From JBCBKZ01 sp039026975 (GTDB lineage: Bacteria; Bacteroidota; Bacteroidia; J057): a stretch of 14,091 bases of DNA. The notes beneath the pieces were generated by a model, which saw only the letters and a program-made list of their open reading frames with translations, did no database searches and was not told the origin of the DNA. The position numbers were made by a program, and so were the translations under genes. Positions 7,714 through 13,567 of this stretch are shown piece after piece. The stretch lies in contig JBCCLI010000154.1 of NCBI GenBank assembly GCA_039026975.1, positions 1 to 14,091 of the forward strand, in the 5' to 3' direction. How positions within the stretch are numbered: the stretch's first letter is position 1; each line of letters begins with the position of its first letter.

Positions 7714-8139
7714 TTATCGGTCTACTTCCTTCTTTAGGGCATGATTCATTTTTTCAAAGCTTTTTAAGGTCTCATCCCCAATCATTCTCATAATTAAGCC
7801 ACTTAGTAAACCGCTGAACATCTCTCCATGAATGAGCTTGGTTTGGTCATCTCCTAGATCCTCTAGCTTAAAGTAGTGTCTCCCTTTGAACATCCCCATC
7901 ATTCCCTTTCCCAGCCACTCAAGTTCTTTTTGGGGCTCTGCCTTGGTTATGGTTGGCATAAAAACGTTCACCTTACCATTTAGAACCATCTTATTGGTGA
8001 TCCTATTTCCTACTACAGGCTCTCCTTCAGAGGATATAATAAATGGATTCCAGTGTTGATAGTTAGGCAGGTCAGTGAGGGTTCTCCATACCTTTTCTGT
8101 GGAGGCATTGAGAATGATTTCTGTTTTTAAGTGAGACAT
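7714..8139 (-). CDS. SRPBCC (START/Bet v1-like) ligand-binding protein
   Basis: A 141-residue protein of the SRPBCC superfamily, a helix-grip fold with a deep hydrophobic cavity that binds lipids or other small ligands. The N-terminal beta strand and first helix are typical: TEIILNASTEKVWRTLTDLPNYQHWNP (residues about 6-32, split here at natural strand and helix edges). The central strands include VNVFMPTITKAEPQKELEW and HYFKLEDLGDDQTKLIHGE, and a long C-terminal helix (SFEKMNHALKKEV) closes the cavity. No signal peptide is present, so it is cytosolic. The ligand and any enzyme activity are unknown. It lies 76 bases downstream of a Crp/Fnr regulator on the same strand and 75 bases upstream of DUF72, and is a plausible target of that regulator. 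Confidence 0.9.
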   Translation of the reverse strand: MSHLKTEIILNASTEKVWRTLTDLPNYQHWNPFIISSEGEPVVGNRITNKMVLNGKVNVFMPTITKAEPQKELEWLGKGMMGMFKGRHYFKLEDLGDDQTKLIHGEMFSGLLSGLIMRMIGDETLKSFEKMNHALKKEVDR

Positions 8140-8215
8140 GGGAGTTATTTCTGCTGTTATGATAGCGTCAAGTTTCCACTTAGCCCGGTCTATTCCATTA
8201 ACAATTGTAAAGAAG

Positions 8216-8797
8216 TTAGTTTCCCTCTGCCAGTCGCTTTCTAATTCTACTTAAAGAAACGGGAGTGATTCCCATATAGCTAGCCAGGATATGTTGGGGA
8301 ATTCTATTCTCTAATCCAGGATGTAGTTCCTGATAGGAAGTGTACCTCTCCTGCGGTTTATGGATGATGAGGGAAGCGATAATTTTCTGGGCAAAGGACA
8401 TCCTCATTTCCAGTAACTTTCTGGTGAAGATATTCATCTTAGGTACCTTTTCGAATAATTGGTGCAGGCTATCGAAAGAGAAAGCCAGCAATTCAGAATC
8501 CTCTAAGCTTTCTAGTACCTGTATGCTAGGGAGCTGTGAAAAAAAGCTTTCATGTGAGCCTGCAAACATATTCTCCTGGAAAATGAAACCTGTAACTTCA
8601 TTTCCATCATCTGTAAGGTAGTAATACCTGAGGAGGCCTTTATTGATGAAATAAATCTCTTGTGCTACTTCTCCTATATCTATCAAGATACAGTTTTTGG
8701 GGGTGTCTGTAAGGGTAATAGCTGCTTTTATTAGCTCTTTTTCCTTCTGGTTAAAGGTTACAAACTGGTCTGTAAATGCCCAAAAATTGTCGAACAT
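8216..8797 (-). CDS. Crp/Fnr family transcriptional regulator
   Basis: A 193-residue one-component regulator. Residues about 20-120 have the cyclic-nucleotide-binding-like beta roll (VAQEIYFINKGLLRYYYL; FIFQENMFAG; SELLAFSFDSL). About 122-150 is the dimerisation helix, and 165-193 is a winged HTH with recognition-helix pattern HILASYMGITPVSLSRIRKR. The glutamate and R-S/T-A phosphate-binding residues of true cAMP-binding CRP are absent from the pocket region (ESFFSQLPSIQVLES), and there is no FNR-type cysteine cluster. It therefore probably senses something else or acts by protein level. This is the usual state of the many Bacteroidota paralogues. It heads the minus-strand series SRPBCC, DUF72, DUF819 and may control it. 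Confidence 0.93.
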   Translation of the reverse strand: MFDNFWAFTDQFVTFNQKEKELIKAAITLTDTPKNCILIDIGEVAQEIYFINKGLLRYYYLTDDGNEVTGFIFQENMFAGSHESFFSQLPSIQVLESLEDSELLAFSFDSLHQLFEKVPKMNIFTRKLLEMRMSFAQKIIASLIIHKPQERYTSYQELHPGLENRIPQHILASYMGITPVSLSRIRKRLAEGN

Positions 8798-8880
8798 AGC
8801 TGTTGCTGGTTATGAAGAAGTTGAGTTTCATCTAAGCTATTGAAAAATGTTAGAATAGAGTCCCCTTCTCTACTTTCCTT

Positions 8881-8920
8881 TCTCATATGAAAAGACCCCC
8901 ACCAAGCGGCATGGTGGGAG
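8881..8920 (-). terminator. Intrinsic terminator of the lipoprotein gene
   Basis: On the minus strand CTCCCACC (plus 8913-8920) pairs with GGTGGGGG (plus 8896-8903), giving an 8-bp stem with one G-U pair and a 9-base loop. TCTTTTCAT follows (plus 8887-8895). It begins about 30 bases after the stop of the lipoprotein gene on the same strand. The short, interrupted T-tract is the only weakness. Confidence 0.7.
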
Positions 8921-8949
8921 CCCAAAATGATTCAGGTTATCATGAAGAG

Positions 8950-9699
8950 TTAGATTCCAAGAATATCTCCTGTCTTAAGGTCCAGGGAAAAGTTCTCTCC
9001 CTGGATAGCGATGGTGGCCGTCCCATCTCCATTGAAAACTACACTTCCATTTATACTATAGGTATTACCAGTTGCGGTGGTACCTAAGAGCGTGTAAGTG
9101 GCGGTTCCTCCAGTGATACTTTTAGCATTGAGATCTACCACTAAGTCTGTTAGTCCAAAGCTTACAGAAGCATCAGAGGATGTCTTATTAAAGATTTTAG
9201 ATTCAAAAGAGCCAGATCTGGAATCGGAGCCATTAATCTCAAAAATCTTATAATCACTGGACAGCTTTACCAGAGAGAGGCTAGAAGAACCGCTGTTAGA
9301 AGAGGCCATTCTGGGAGCATCAAAACTAGAGCTGTAAGAAACCTCATAAGAGAAAGTCTGAGGATCATCATTCTCACAGCTTATGGCATAGGAATAGCTT
9401 AATTCTCCCGTGTAGGAAATGGCAGCACCTGATGAACTACTAATGCTGTAAGAAGTATCTGCTTGGGCACCACATGGATCAAAATCTACATCTGTGGCTA
9501 CTTCTTCAGAAGTTTCTGCTACCTCAGTAGATACTTCTGTTAGTCCTGCTGAGGACCTGGCCAGGGAAGTTCCTACAATTTCTGCCGCCTCTTCAGTGGT
9601 AATTTCTGATGCCGCAGAAGGTGCGTCTTCATCTTCAGTACAACTTGAAAAGGCAACTAGAGAAAGGATCAGGATGAGAACTGTGTAAATGGATTTCAT
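8950..9699 (-). CDS. Ser/Thr-rich lipoprotein, probably surface-exposed
   Basis: A 249-residue lipoprotein of unknown function. The lipobox AFSSC places the lipidated cysteine at residue 20. The acidic run TEDED directly after it resembles the lipoprotein export signal that sends Bacteroidota lipoproteins to the outer face of the outer membrane. Residues about 30-72 are acidic and Glu/Ser/Thr-rich, probably a flexible linker. Residues about 80-249 are serine- and glycine-rich alternating beta strands (YTGELSYSYAIS; SSSLSLVKLS; TYTLLGTTATG), suggesting a beta-sandwich or barrel-like domain. Cysteines 76 and 108 could form a disulfide. No enzymatic motif is seen. It is monocistronic, ends at a good terminator, and has a 334-bp upstream gap containing three phased repeats that may control it. 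Confidence 0.88.
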   Translation of the reverse strand: MKSIYTVLILILSLVAFSSCTEDEDAPSAASEITTEEAAEIVGTSLARSSAGLTEVSTEVAETSEEVATDVDFDPCGAQADTSYSISSSSGAAISYTGELSYSYAISCENDDPQTFSYEVSYSSSFDAPRMASSNSGSSSLSLVKLSSDYKIFEINGSDSRSGSFESKIFNKTSSDASVSFGLTDLVVDLNAKSITGGTATYTLLGTTATGNTYSINGSVVFNGDGTATIAIQGENFSLDLKTGDILGI

Positions 9700-10033
9700 G
9701 TCTAGAATAATTAGCTTAATTGGTTAAACAAAGTTGGAATTTCATATTCAACCAGATAAGCTAAGCCTCTTTAAACTGTACTCATGGACTAATAAAAAAA
9801 TATTTGATAGAAGCTGTGGAATTGAAAAATATGGTCTTTAGGGAGTTTAAAGGCCTTTTTTAGGGGCTAACAATAATTTTATAAATAAGAAAAAAATGAT
9901 TTTAGGAAAATATGTAGAATGAAAATACTAGCTGTTCAACTGAACGCCTAAGCTGTTCAATTGACTGCTAATATTGTTCAATTGACTTGCTGTGTGAAGA
10001 GAGAACTTAGTTTTTGGGCTTAACTAGCGGGAT
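9700..10033. other. 334-bp AT-rich gap between lipoprotein start and NTF2-like gene stop
   Basis: Nothing convincingly coding is present on either strand. It should contain the promoter of the minus-strand lipoprotein gene and the 3' end of the NTF2-like transcript. The striking content is the repeat array at 9933-9985. A 10-bp perfect palindrome, AAAGGCCTTT (9849-9858), has no loop. No strong terminator or promoter consensus could be picked out by eye. Confidence 0.6.
9933..9985. repeat. Three palindromic repeats at exact 21-bp spacing
   Basis: TGTTCAAYTGA occurs at 9933-9943, 9954-9964 and 9975-9985, with starts exactly 21 bp apart, i.e. two helical turns on the same DNA face. Each core is (near-)palindromic: TCAATTGA in copies 2 and 3, and GTTCAACTGAAC (10 of 12 symmetric) in copy 1. 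Spacer sequences between copies differ (ACGCCTAAGC, CTGCTAATAT), so the unit rather than the whole period is kept. This suggests cooperative binding of a dimeric regulator upstream of the lipoprotein gene (234 bases from its start). The repeats are seen directly; the role is inferred. Confidence 0.6.
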
Positions 10034-10573
10034 TTAGTTATACGTGTCTATCTGGATTTTCAGGCTCCCATCCTCTTTCTGCTCCAGCACCATAAGATAG
10101 GTTACTACTGATGTATGCTCTTCCCCCTCACTTGTGTACGTTAGATGGGAAATACCTAAATCAAAATAGTACGTTCCCTTATCATCCAGACTGACTTCAA
10201 ATTGCTCCCATAGCGGGGGCTTTTCTTTTAATGCTTTCCAGGGTTCACTACCTAGCATTTCCTCCAGGCTGGTACTCATAAACTGCTCTTCTAGTCTCCA
10301 ACTAACTGCCTTCCCTTTCATTTTCTCCCAGTATGCTATAATGTCATTTTCTCCACTAGCCACTACTTCACTAGGGTTTAGTAAATACCCATCTGTGTCA
10401 TAATAAGCAGCTATACCTCTCATATCATCTTCCTTCCAGCTGTTTTCCATTTGTCTATGTAGCTCAAAAATCTTGTCATAAGATGGTGGGGAAGATACTT
10501 CTCCTTCAGCTTGGGAGAATCCAGCTATAGGGAGAAATATACTCAGGATGAAGAGGATACGAAAATATGTCAT
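10034..10573 (-). CDS. Secreted NTF2-like (DUF4440-type) protein
   Basis: A 179-residue exported protein. Residues 1-20 are a signal peptide (LFILSIFLPIAGFSQ). From about residue 33 it follows the DUF4440/SnoaL-like NTF2 cone pattern: an initial helix (IFELHRQMENSWKEDD), the loop AAYYDTDGYLLNPSEVVASGEND, a second helix (IIAYWEKMKG), then curved strands WEQFEVSLDDKG, YYFDLGISHLTYTSEGEEH and TYLMVLEQKEDGSLKIQIDTYN. Family members are small-molecule binders or isomerase-like enzymes; no catalytic dyad can be assigned here, so the role is unknown. It lacks a lipobox, so it is probably periplasmic. Its start is only 35 bases from the divergent SPFH gene, so promoters of the two must overlap each other or the coding regions. 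Confidence 0.88.
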   Translation of the reverse strand: MTYFRILFILSIFLPIAGFSQAEGEVSSPPSYDKIFELHRQMENSWKEDDMRGIAAYYDTDGYLLNPSEVVASGENDIIAYWEKMKGKAVSWRLEEQFMSTSLEEMLGSEPWKALKEKPPLWEQFEVSLDDKGTYYFDLGISHLTYTSEGEEHTSVVTYLMVLEQKEDGSLKIQIDTYN

Positions 10574-10592
10574 AAGGAGTGATTACACGGTG

Positions 10593-10600
10593 AAAGGAGA
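10593..10600 (+). promoter_or_regulatory. Shine-Dalgarno site deciding the SPFH start
   Basis: GAAAGGAGA, with GGAG at 10596-10599, sits 9 bases before the ATG at 10609. This is unusually clear for a phylum that rarely uses such sites. It supports the first ATG over the internal ATG at residue 14, which has no such site. An ATG at 10605 opens a five-codon frame only. Confidence 0.65.
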
Positions 10601-10608
10601 AGATATGT

Positions 10609-11781
10609 ATGAATGTATTTGAACAGCAACACTTAATTACTTCAGACATGCTTAAGCTAACAAAAAAACAGATTCGTTACCTCGCCATTGGTCTAATATG
10701 CCTCATATTACTTCCAGCAGGGTCAGCCAGGTTGTTTGAAGCCAATGAATCCGGTAAAACCTTGGTGATTCAGTACCTCACAGGAGATGTAGTGGTATAT
10801 ACTAAGCCAGGTATTAAGCCCCAGCTCCTTGGGAAGACAGAGAAGTACAAAAAGGAGCATGACTATGAGTTCCGTAAAAACATTCGTTTTAATGACGGCG
10901 GTACAGGAACCATCATAGGATCTTTCCGCTACTCTCTGCCGGAAGATGAGAACATGGTCGAAACCATCCATGCGGTGTATCCCAGCCAGGAAGCGTTAGA
11001 AAGAAGCTTGATTGGAAAAACGGTGGATAATGCCATCTATGCTACAGGACCATTGGTATCATCTACAGAGTCTTATGCAGAGAAACGAAACGACCTGAGA
11101 ATCTACATAGAAGATCAGGCTAAGAATGGAATTTACCGGGTAGTGACCATAGAAGGTCGTGAATTGGATGCCCTCACAGGTAAAGAGCGGGTAGCTAAGC
11201 AGGCGACTATCATGGAAAGAGAGGGGATATACGTACGTGCGGATGAGTCTCCCATTGCTCAGTTTGGAATCAACTTGTATAAGTTATCCATAGACTCCAT
11301 CAGGTATGATAATGAGATTGAAAGGCAGATAGCACTTCAACGTGATGCCCTTCTACAGATTCAAACTGCCATAGCCAATGCAAAGGCTGCCGAGCAGGAC
11401 GCCCTGAAAGCAGAAGCTCAGGGAAGAAAAGAAGTAGCTGAAATAGAGGCCAAGAAAGCCGTGGAATACGCACAGAAGATTCAGGAACTCCGTATCGACT
11501 CGGCCCGTGCCGCCAAAGATCTTGAGATTGCCCTGATCCAGTCGCAGACCATACGTACTGAGGCAGATGCTCAATACTACAAAAACCAGAAGCTGGTATC
11601 TGCAGGTCTTACCCCTCAGGAGAGAGCCTTATGGCAATATAAGTCAGATTCTATTTGGGCAGAAAATGTAGCGGAAATCAAGCTTCCTGCTAACTACATA
11701 CAGTCAGATGGGAAAGGACAAAGCTCCCTACTTGAGCAACTAACGGTACTTCAAATGCTTCAAAACAAATCAAATAAGTAG
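10609..11781 (+). CDS. SPFH/band 7 (prohibitin-like) membrane-anchored protein
   Basis: A 390-residue protein. A 13-residue polar N-terminus precedes KLTKKQ and one membrane helix at about 22-38 (IRYLAIGLICLILLPAG). From about 45 to 235 it has the SPFH/band 7 pattern, starting SGKTLVIQYLTGDVVVYTKPGIK and including RFNDGGTGTIIGSFRYSLP and GIYVRADESPIAQFGINLYKLSID. Residues about 237-328 are a long charged Ala/Glu/Lys-rich coiled coil (AIANAKAAEQDALKAEAQ) typical of oligomerising SPFH proteins. The tail includes LTPQERALWQYK and ends with LLEQLTVLQMLQNK. Such proteins form ring- or cage-like oligomers that organise membrane microdomains or hold proteases. No NfeD or FtsH partner is adjacent. 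It is transcribed alone, with a strong terminator, divergent from the secreted NTF2-like gene. Confidence 0.92.
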   Translation: MNVFEQQHLITSDMLKLTKKQIRYLAIGLICLILLPAGSARLFEANESGKTLVIQYLTGDVVVYTKPGIKPQLLGKTEKYKKEHDYEFRKNIRFNDGGTGTIIGSFRYSLPEDENMVETIHAVYPSQEALERSLIGKTVDNAIYATGPLVSSTESYAEKRNDLRIYIEDQAKNGIYRVVTIEGRELDALTGKERVAKQATIMEREGIYVRADESPIAQFGINLYKLSIDSIRYDNEIERQIALQRDALLQIQTAIANAKAAEQDALKAEAQGRKEVAEIEAKKAVEYAQKIQELRIDSARAAKDLEIALIQSQTIRTEADAQYYKNQKLVSAGLTPQERALWQYKSDSIWAENVAEIKLPANYIQSDGKGQSSLLEQLTVLQMLQNKSNK

Positions 11782-11810
11782 ATCTTTAGTCAACCTGAAA
11801 CTACACTGAG

Positions 11811-11837
11811 CCGGCAGCCTAAGCTGCTGGTTTTTTT
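11811..11837 (+). terminator. Strong intrinsic terminator of the SPFH gene
   Basis: CCGGCAGC (11811-11818) pairs with GCTGCTGG (11823-11830) across a CTAA loop, with one G-U pair, followed by seven T residues (11831-11837). It lies 30 bases after the stop codon. A textbook rho-independent terminator. Confidence 0.93.
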
Positions 11838-11890
11838 AGTTCTTTAATGAGGAGTCTTATTTTGATTAGTTACTTAGTTAAAATACGATA

Positions 11891-11904
11891 ATTTACTTGT
11901 AAAT
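11891..11904. promoter_or_regulatory. Palindrome ATTTACTTGTAAAT, candidate operator 1
   Basis: Perfect inverted repeat ATTTAC-TT-GTAAAT, centred 31 bp before the centre of a second similar palindrome (11922-11935). It lies just upstream of a TATAAT box at 11909-11914 and 40 bp before the PadR-like gene. Probably the autoregulatory operator of that repressor. Confidence 0.5.
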
Positions 11905-11908
11905 ATAG

Positions 11909-11914
11909 TATAAT
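11909..11914 (+). promoter_or_regulatory. TATAAT box, candidate -10 element
   Basis: A perfect TATAAT lies between the two palindromes, 30 bases before the PadR-like ATG. No good -35 is visible (CGATAA at the 17-bp position), and the sequence is AT-rich, so chance is possible. Its placement between two candidate operators is what makes it credible. Confidence 0.35.
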
Positions 11915-11921
11915 GTCATTA

Positions 11922-11935
11922 ATTTACATGTATAT
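11922..11935. promoter_or_regulatory. Palindrome ATTTACATGTATAT, candidate operator 2
   Basis: Half-sites TTTAC and GTATA around AT form the same pattern as the palindrome at 11891-11904 with one change; TACATGTA is its perfect core. It ends 9 bases before the PadR-like ATG, so a bound protein would block transcription or early elongation. PadR-family operators are often built on ACAT/ATGT half-sites, which fits. Confidence 0.5.
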
Positions 11936-11944
11936 GAATTTTTT

Positions 11945-12259
11945 ATGGAGCTGACAAATAAAGAAAAATTTGTACTGTCCTTCCTCTGTAATGTGAAAAG
12001 TTCTTATCCTAGTAAAATTGTAGTTGATGTATGGGAAAAGTATAACATTAATATCGAATATGGAAAAGTTACTAAAGCTTTAGAAGGACTTGTAGAAAAA
12101 GGACTTGTTTCAGATTTAACTAGACCAGTTATTGACTATGAGAGGTCTGGCCCAATTAAAAAAGGCTGGTATAATATCACTCCATTAGGTGAAGAACAGA
12201 TAGAGAGAGAGAAAATTACTGCTAGTAATATTATGTTATTATGGGGTAACAAGAAATAA
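11945..12259 (+). CDS. PadR-like winged-helix transcriptional regulator
   Basis: A 104-residue protein with one winged-helix domain (residues about 3-90). Helix 1 is TNKEKFVLSFLCNV. The HTH region is PSKIVVDVWEKYNI and YGKVTKALEGLVEKGLV. The wing is TRPVIDYERSGPIKKGWYNIT, ending PLGEEQIE. The order matches the N-terminal domain of PadR repressors, whose equivalent wing is usually G-G-R-x-K-R-Y-Y. Only a short tail (EKITASNIMLLWGNKK) follows, so the C-terminal dimerisation helix of subfamily-1 PadR is short or missing, as in subfamily 2. Two matching palindromes precede it, suggesting autoregulation. The next gene starts 10 bases downstream. Both genes are visibly more AT-rich than their neighbours, suggesting recent acquisition. 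The ligand is unknown. Confidence 0.8.
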   Translation: MELTNKEKFVLSFLCNVKSSYPSKIVVDVWEKYNINIEYGKVTKALEGLVEKGLVSDLTRPVIDYERSGPIKKGWYNITPLGEEQIEREKITASNIMLLWGNKK

Positions 12260-12269
12260 GAATCACATA

Positions 12270-12716
12270 ATGGAATTATATCAATTTTTCATAATCTTTT
12301 CACTAATTCACGTGGTTGGAGCTATTGCCATATGTTACTTCAAGGAGATGAGCTTTTCTCAGTTAATCATAAAGGTTAGTATAGAGAAAAATCCTCTTTT
12401 CCTGCGAAGAAACAAAAATACATGGCTACACGACTTAAATAATCTTGAAAAGTATTATGTAAGTAAATTGGATAGAGAGAAGGTAAACATTTTGATGACA
12501 AGACATGCTGTATCTTTGTTATATTTTAATTTTCACAAAACAAAAATTATTCTCTTGATAGATATAGTGCTACGTACCAAGCCAATCAAGCTAATTATTG
12601 ATATAATTTTTGATTCAATCTATTTAGAAGCGAAAAAATGTTTTAGAGAAGGTTTGTACGAAATTAGTGGTAAGAAGACTCTAGGGTACTACATTTCCCC
12701 AATTGGTGCAAATTAA
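12270..12716 (+). CDS. Membrane-anchored hypothetical protein, partner of the PadR-like regulator
   Basis: A 148-residue protein with no family recognised. Residues about 5-24 are a membrane helix (FFIIFSLIHVVGAIAICYF) that could be an uncleaved anchor. The rest is basic and mixed (FLRRNKNTWLHDLNNLEKYY). Residues about 91-112 form a second hydrophobic, possibly amphipathic stretch (KIILLIDIVLR; KLIIDIIFDSIYLEA). The C-terminus (KKTLGYYISPIGAN) resembles a strand. It starts 10 bases after the PadR-like stop, so the two form one transcript. PadR repressors commonly control an adjacent membrane transporter or effector; this one is too small for a known transporter. Base composition is strongly AT-rich (15 G+C in 60 bases at 12601-12660). 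Coding status is supported by operon position and length, but not by homology. Confidence 0.65.
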   Translation: MELYQFFIIFSLIHVVGAIAICYFKEMSFSQLIIKVSIEKNPLFLRRNKNTWLHDLNNLEKYYVSKLDREKVNILMTRHAVSLLYFNFHKTKIILLIDIVLRTKPIKLIIDIIFDSIYLEAKKCFREGLYEISGKKTLGYYISPIGAN

Positions 12717-12744
12717 TTTTCGCAGTATAACAAATTTAAAACTC

Positions 12745-12777
12745 TCACCTTCAGAAGTATATAAAGCTCTGAGGTGA
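12745..12777 (+). terminator. Hairpin after the PadR cassette, probable terminator
   Basis: TCACC-t-TCAGA (12745-12755) pairs with TCTGAGGTGA (12768-12777): ten pairs with one bulged T and a 12-base loop, 28 bases after the stop. The downstream tail TCTTCCCGTTCTT is pyrimidine-rich rather than a T-run, so termination efficiency is uncertain. Confidence 0.5.
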
Positions 12778-12882
12778 TCTTCCCGTTCTTATCTCTATAA
12801 GAAAAAATAATTCACTCTCTTCTGAAACCCATAGCGCAAATTTTAAGCATTTATAGTTGGAAAGAGCTAATTTCAATACATC

Positions 12883-13458
12883 GTGGAATTAGCTCCCCTC
12901 ATAACCTACATAACTCGCTTCATAGAGCTAAATACTCATGAAGTGGCTATTTTGTCAGATCACATAAAAGTTAGAACCTATCTAAAGGGGCAGTACATTG
13001 TCCAGCAAGGAGATGTTTGTGAGTATGAAAGCTTCATTCTGTCAGGTAGTGCAAAGACCTTCTTCATAGATCAGGAAGGACATGAGCATGTGGTGATGTT
13101 AGCTATTGAAAACTGGTGGACCTCAGATCTGGGGAGCTTCATCACACGTGAACCAGCCGACTACCACGTACAATGCCTGGAGAAAACCACAGTCGCTCAA
13201 TTCTCATTCGATGCGCTCACAAGCCTTTATGGGGAGATCCCTCAGTTAGAGAGGTTCTTCAGAATTATTCTCCAGAATGCCTATGTGGAATCTCAAAGAC
13301 GGATAGTGAGAAATCTAAGCCTGCCTGCCAAAGAACGATACAAACTGTTTTTAGAGAATTATCCTGAAGTCGAGCAAAGGTTCCCCCAATACCTCATAGC
13401 TTCCTACCTGGGTATCACTAAGCAGTTTTTAAGCAGAATCAGAACGGAATTACAGTAG
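12883..13458 (+). CDS. Crp/Fnr family transcriptional regulator (GTG start)
   Basis: A 191-residue regulator. The start is GTG: an in-frame TAA lies at 12868-12870, no ATG lies between, and the next internal ATG would remove most of the sensor domain. The N-terminus then matches the family (LITYITRFIELNTHEVAILS). Residues about 18-120 are the cNMP-binding-like beta roll (YLKGQYIVQQGDVCEYESF; HVVMLAIENWWTSDLGSF). It lacks the R-S/T-A signature of cAMP-binding CRP and an FNR cysteine cluster, so the effector is unknown. A dimerisation helix and the C-terminal HTH (YLIASYLGITKQFLSRIRTEL, from about 170) follow, in the form common in Bacteroidota. The gene lies 109 bases before an NTF2-like gene that it may control. 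Its G+C content returns to the normal level, in contrast to the AT-rich cassette before it. Confidence 0.92.
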   Translation: MELAPLITYITRFIELNTHEVAILSDHIKVRTYLKGQYIVQQGDVCEYESFILSGSAKTFFIDQEGHEHVVMLAIENWWTSDLGSFITREPADYHVQCLEKTTVAQFSFDALTSLYGEIPQLERFFRIILQNAYVESQRRIVRNLSLPAKERYKLFLENYPEVEQRFPQYLIASYLGITKQFLSRIRTELQ

Positions 13459-13534
13459 TAAGTGTCTGTTTTGTTAAACTAGTTTCATCAAATTTATTCT
13501 CCTATCTGAATTTATTTTGGCACTCCTCCTCGGA

Positions 13535-13565
13535 GCTTTGTGTAGTTAAATCATTAACACAAAGC
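13535..13565 (+). promoter_or_regulatory. Long inverted repeat just before the NTF2-like start
   Basis: GCTTTGT (13535-13541) and GTTAA (13545-13549) pair with TTAAC (13554-13558) and ACAAAGC (13559-13565), leaving a 4-base loop and a 3-base bulge on the left arm. It ends two bases before the ATG at 13568. As RNA it would fold over the ribosome entry region; as DNA it could be an operator for the upstream Crp/Fnr protein. Which applies is unknown. Confidence 0.5.
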
Positions 13566-13567
13566 AT

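Noticed and set aside
8887..9087. 66-residue plus-strand open frame
   Set aside because: It starts in the terminator hairpin and runs antisense to the lipoprotein gene.
9849..9858. Palindrome AAAGGCCTTT followed by T residues
   Set aside because: It has no loop, so it cannot form a stable hairpin terminator; short palindromes are expected by chance in AT-rich DNA.
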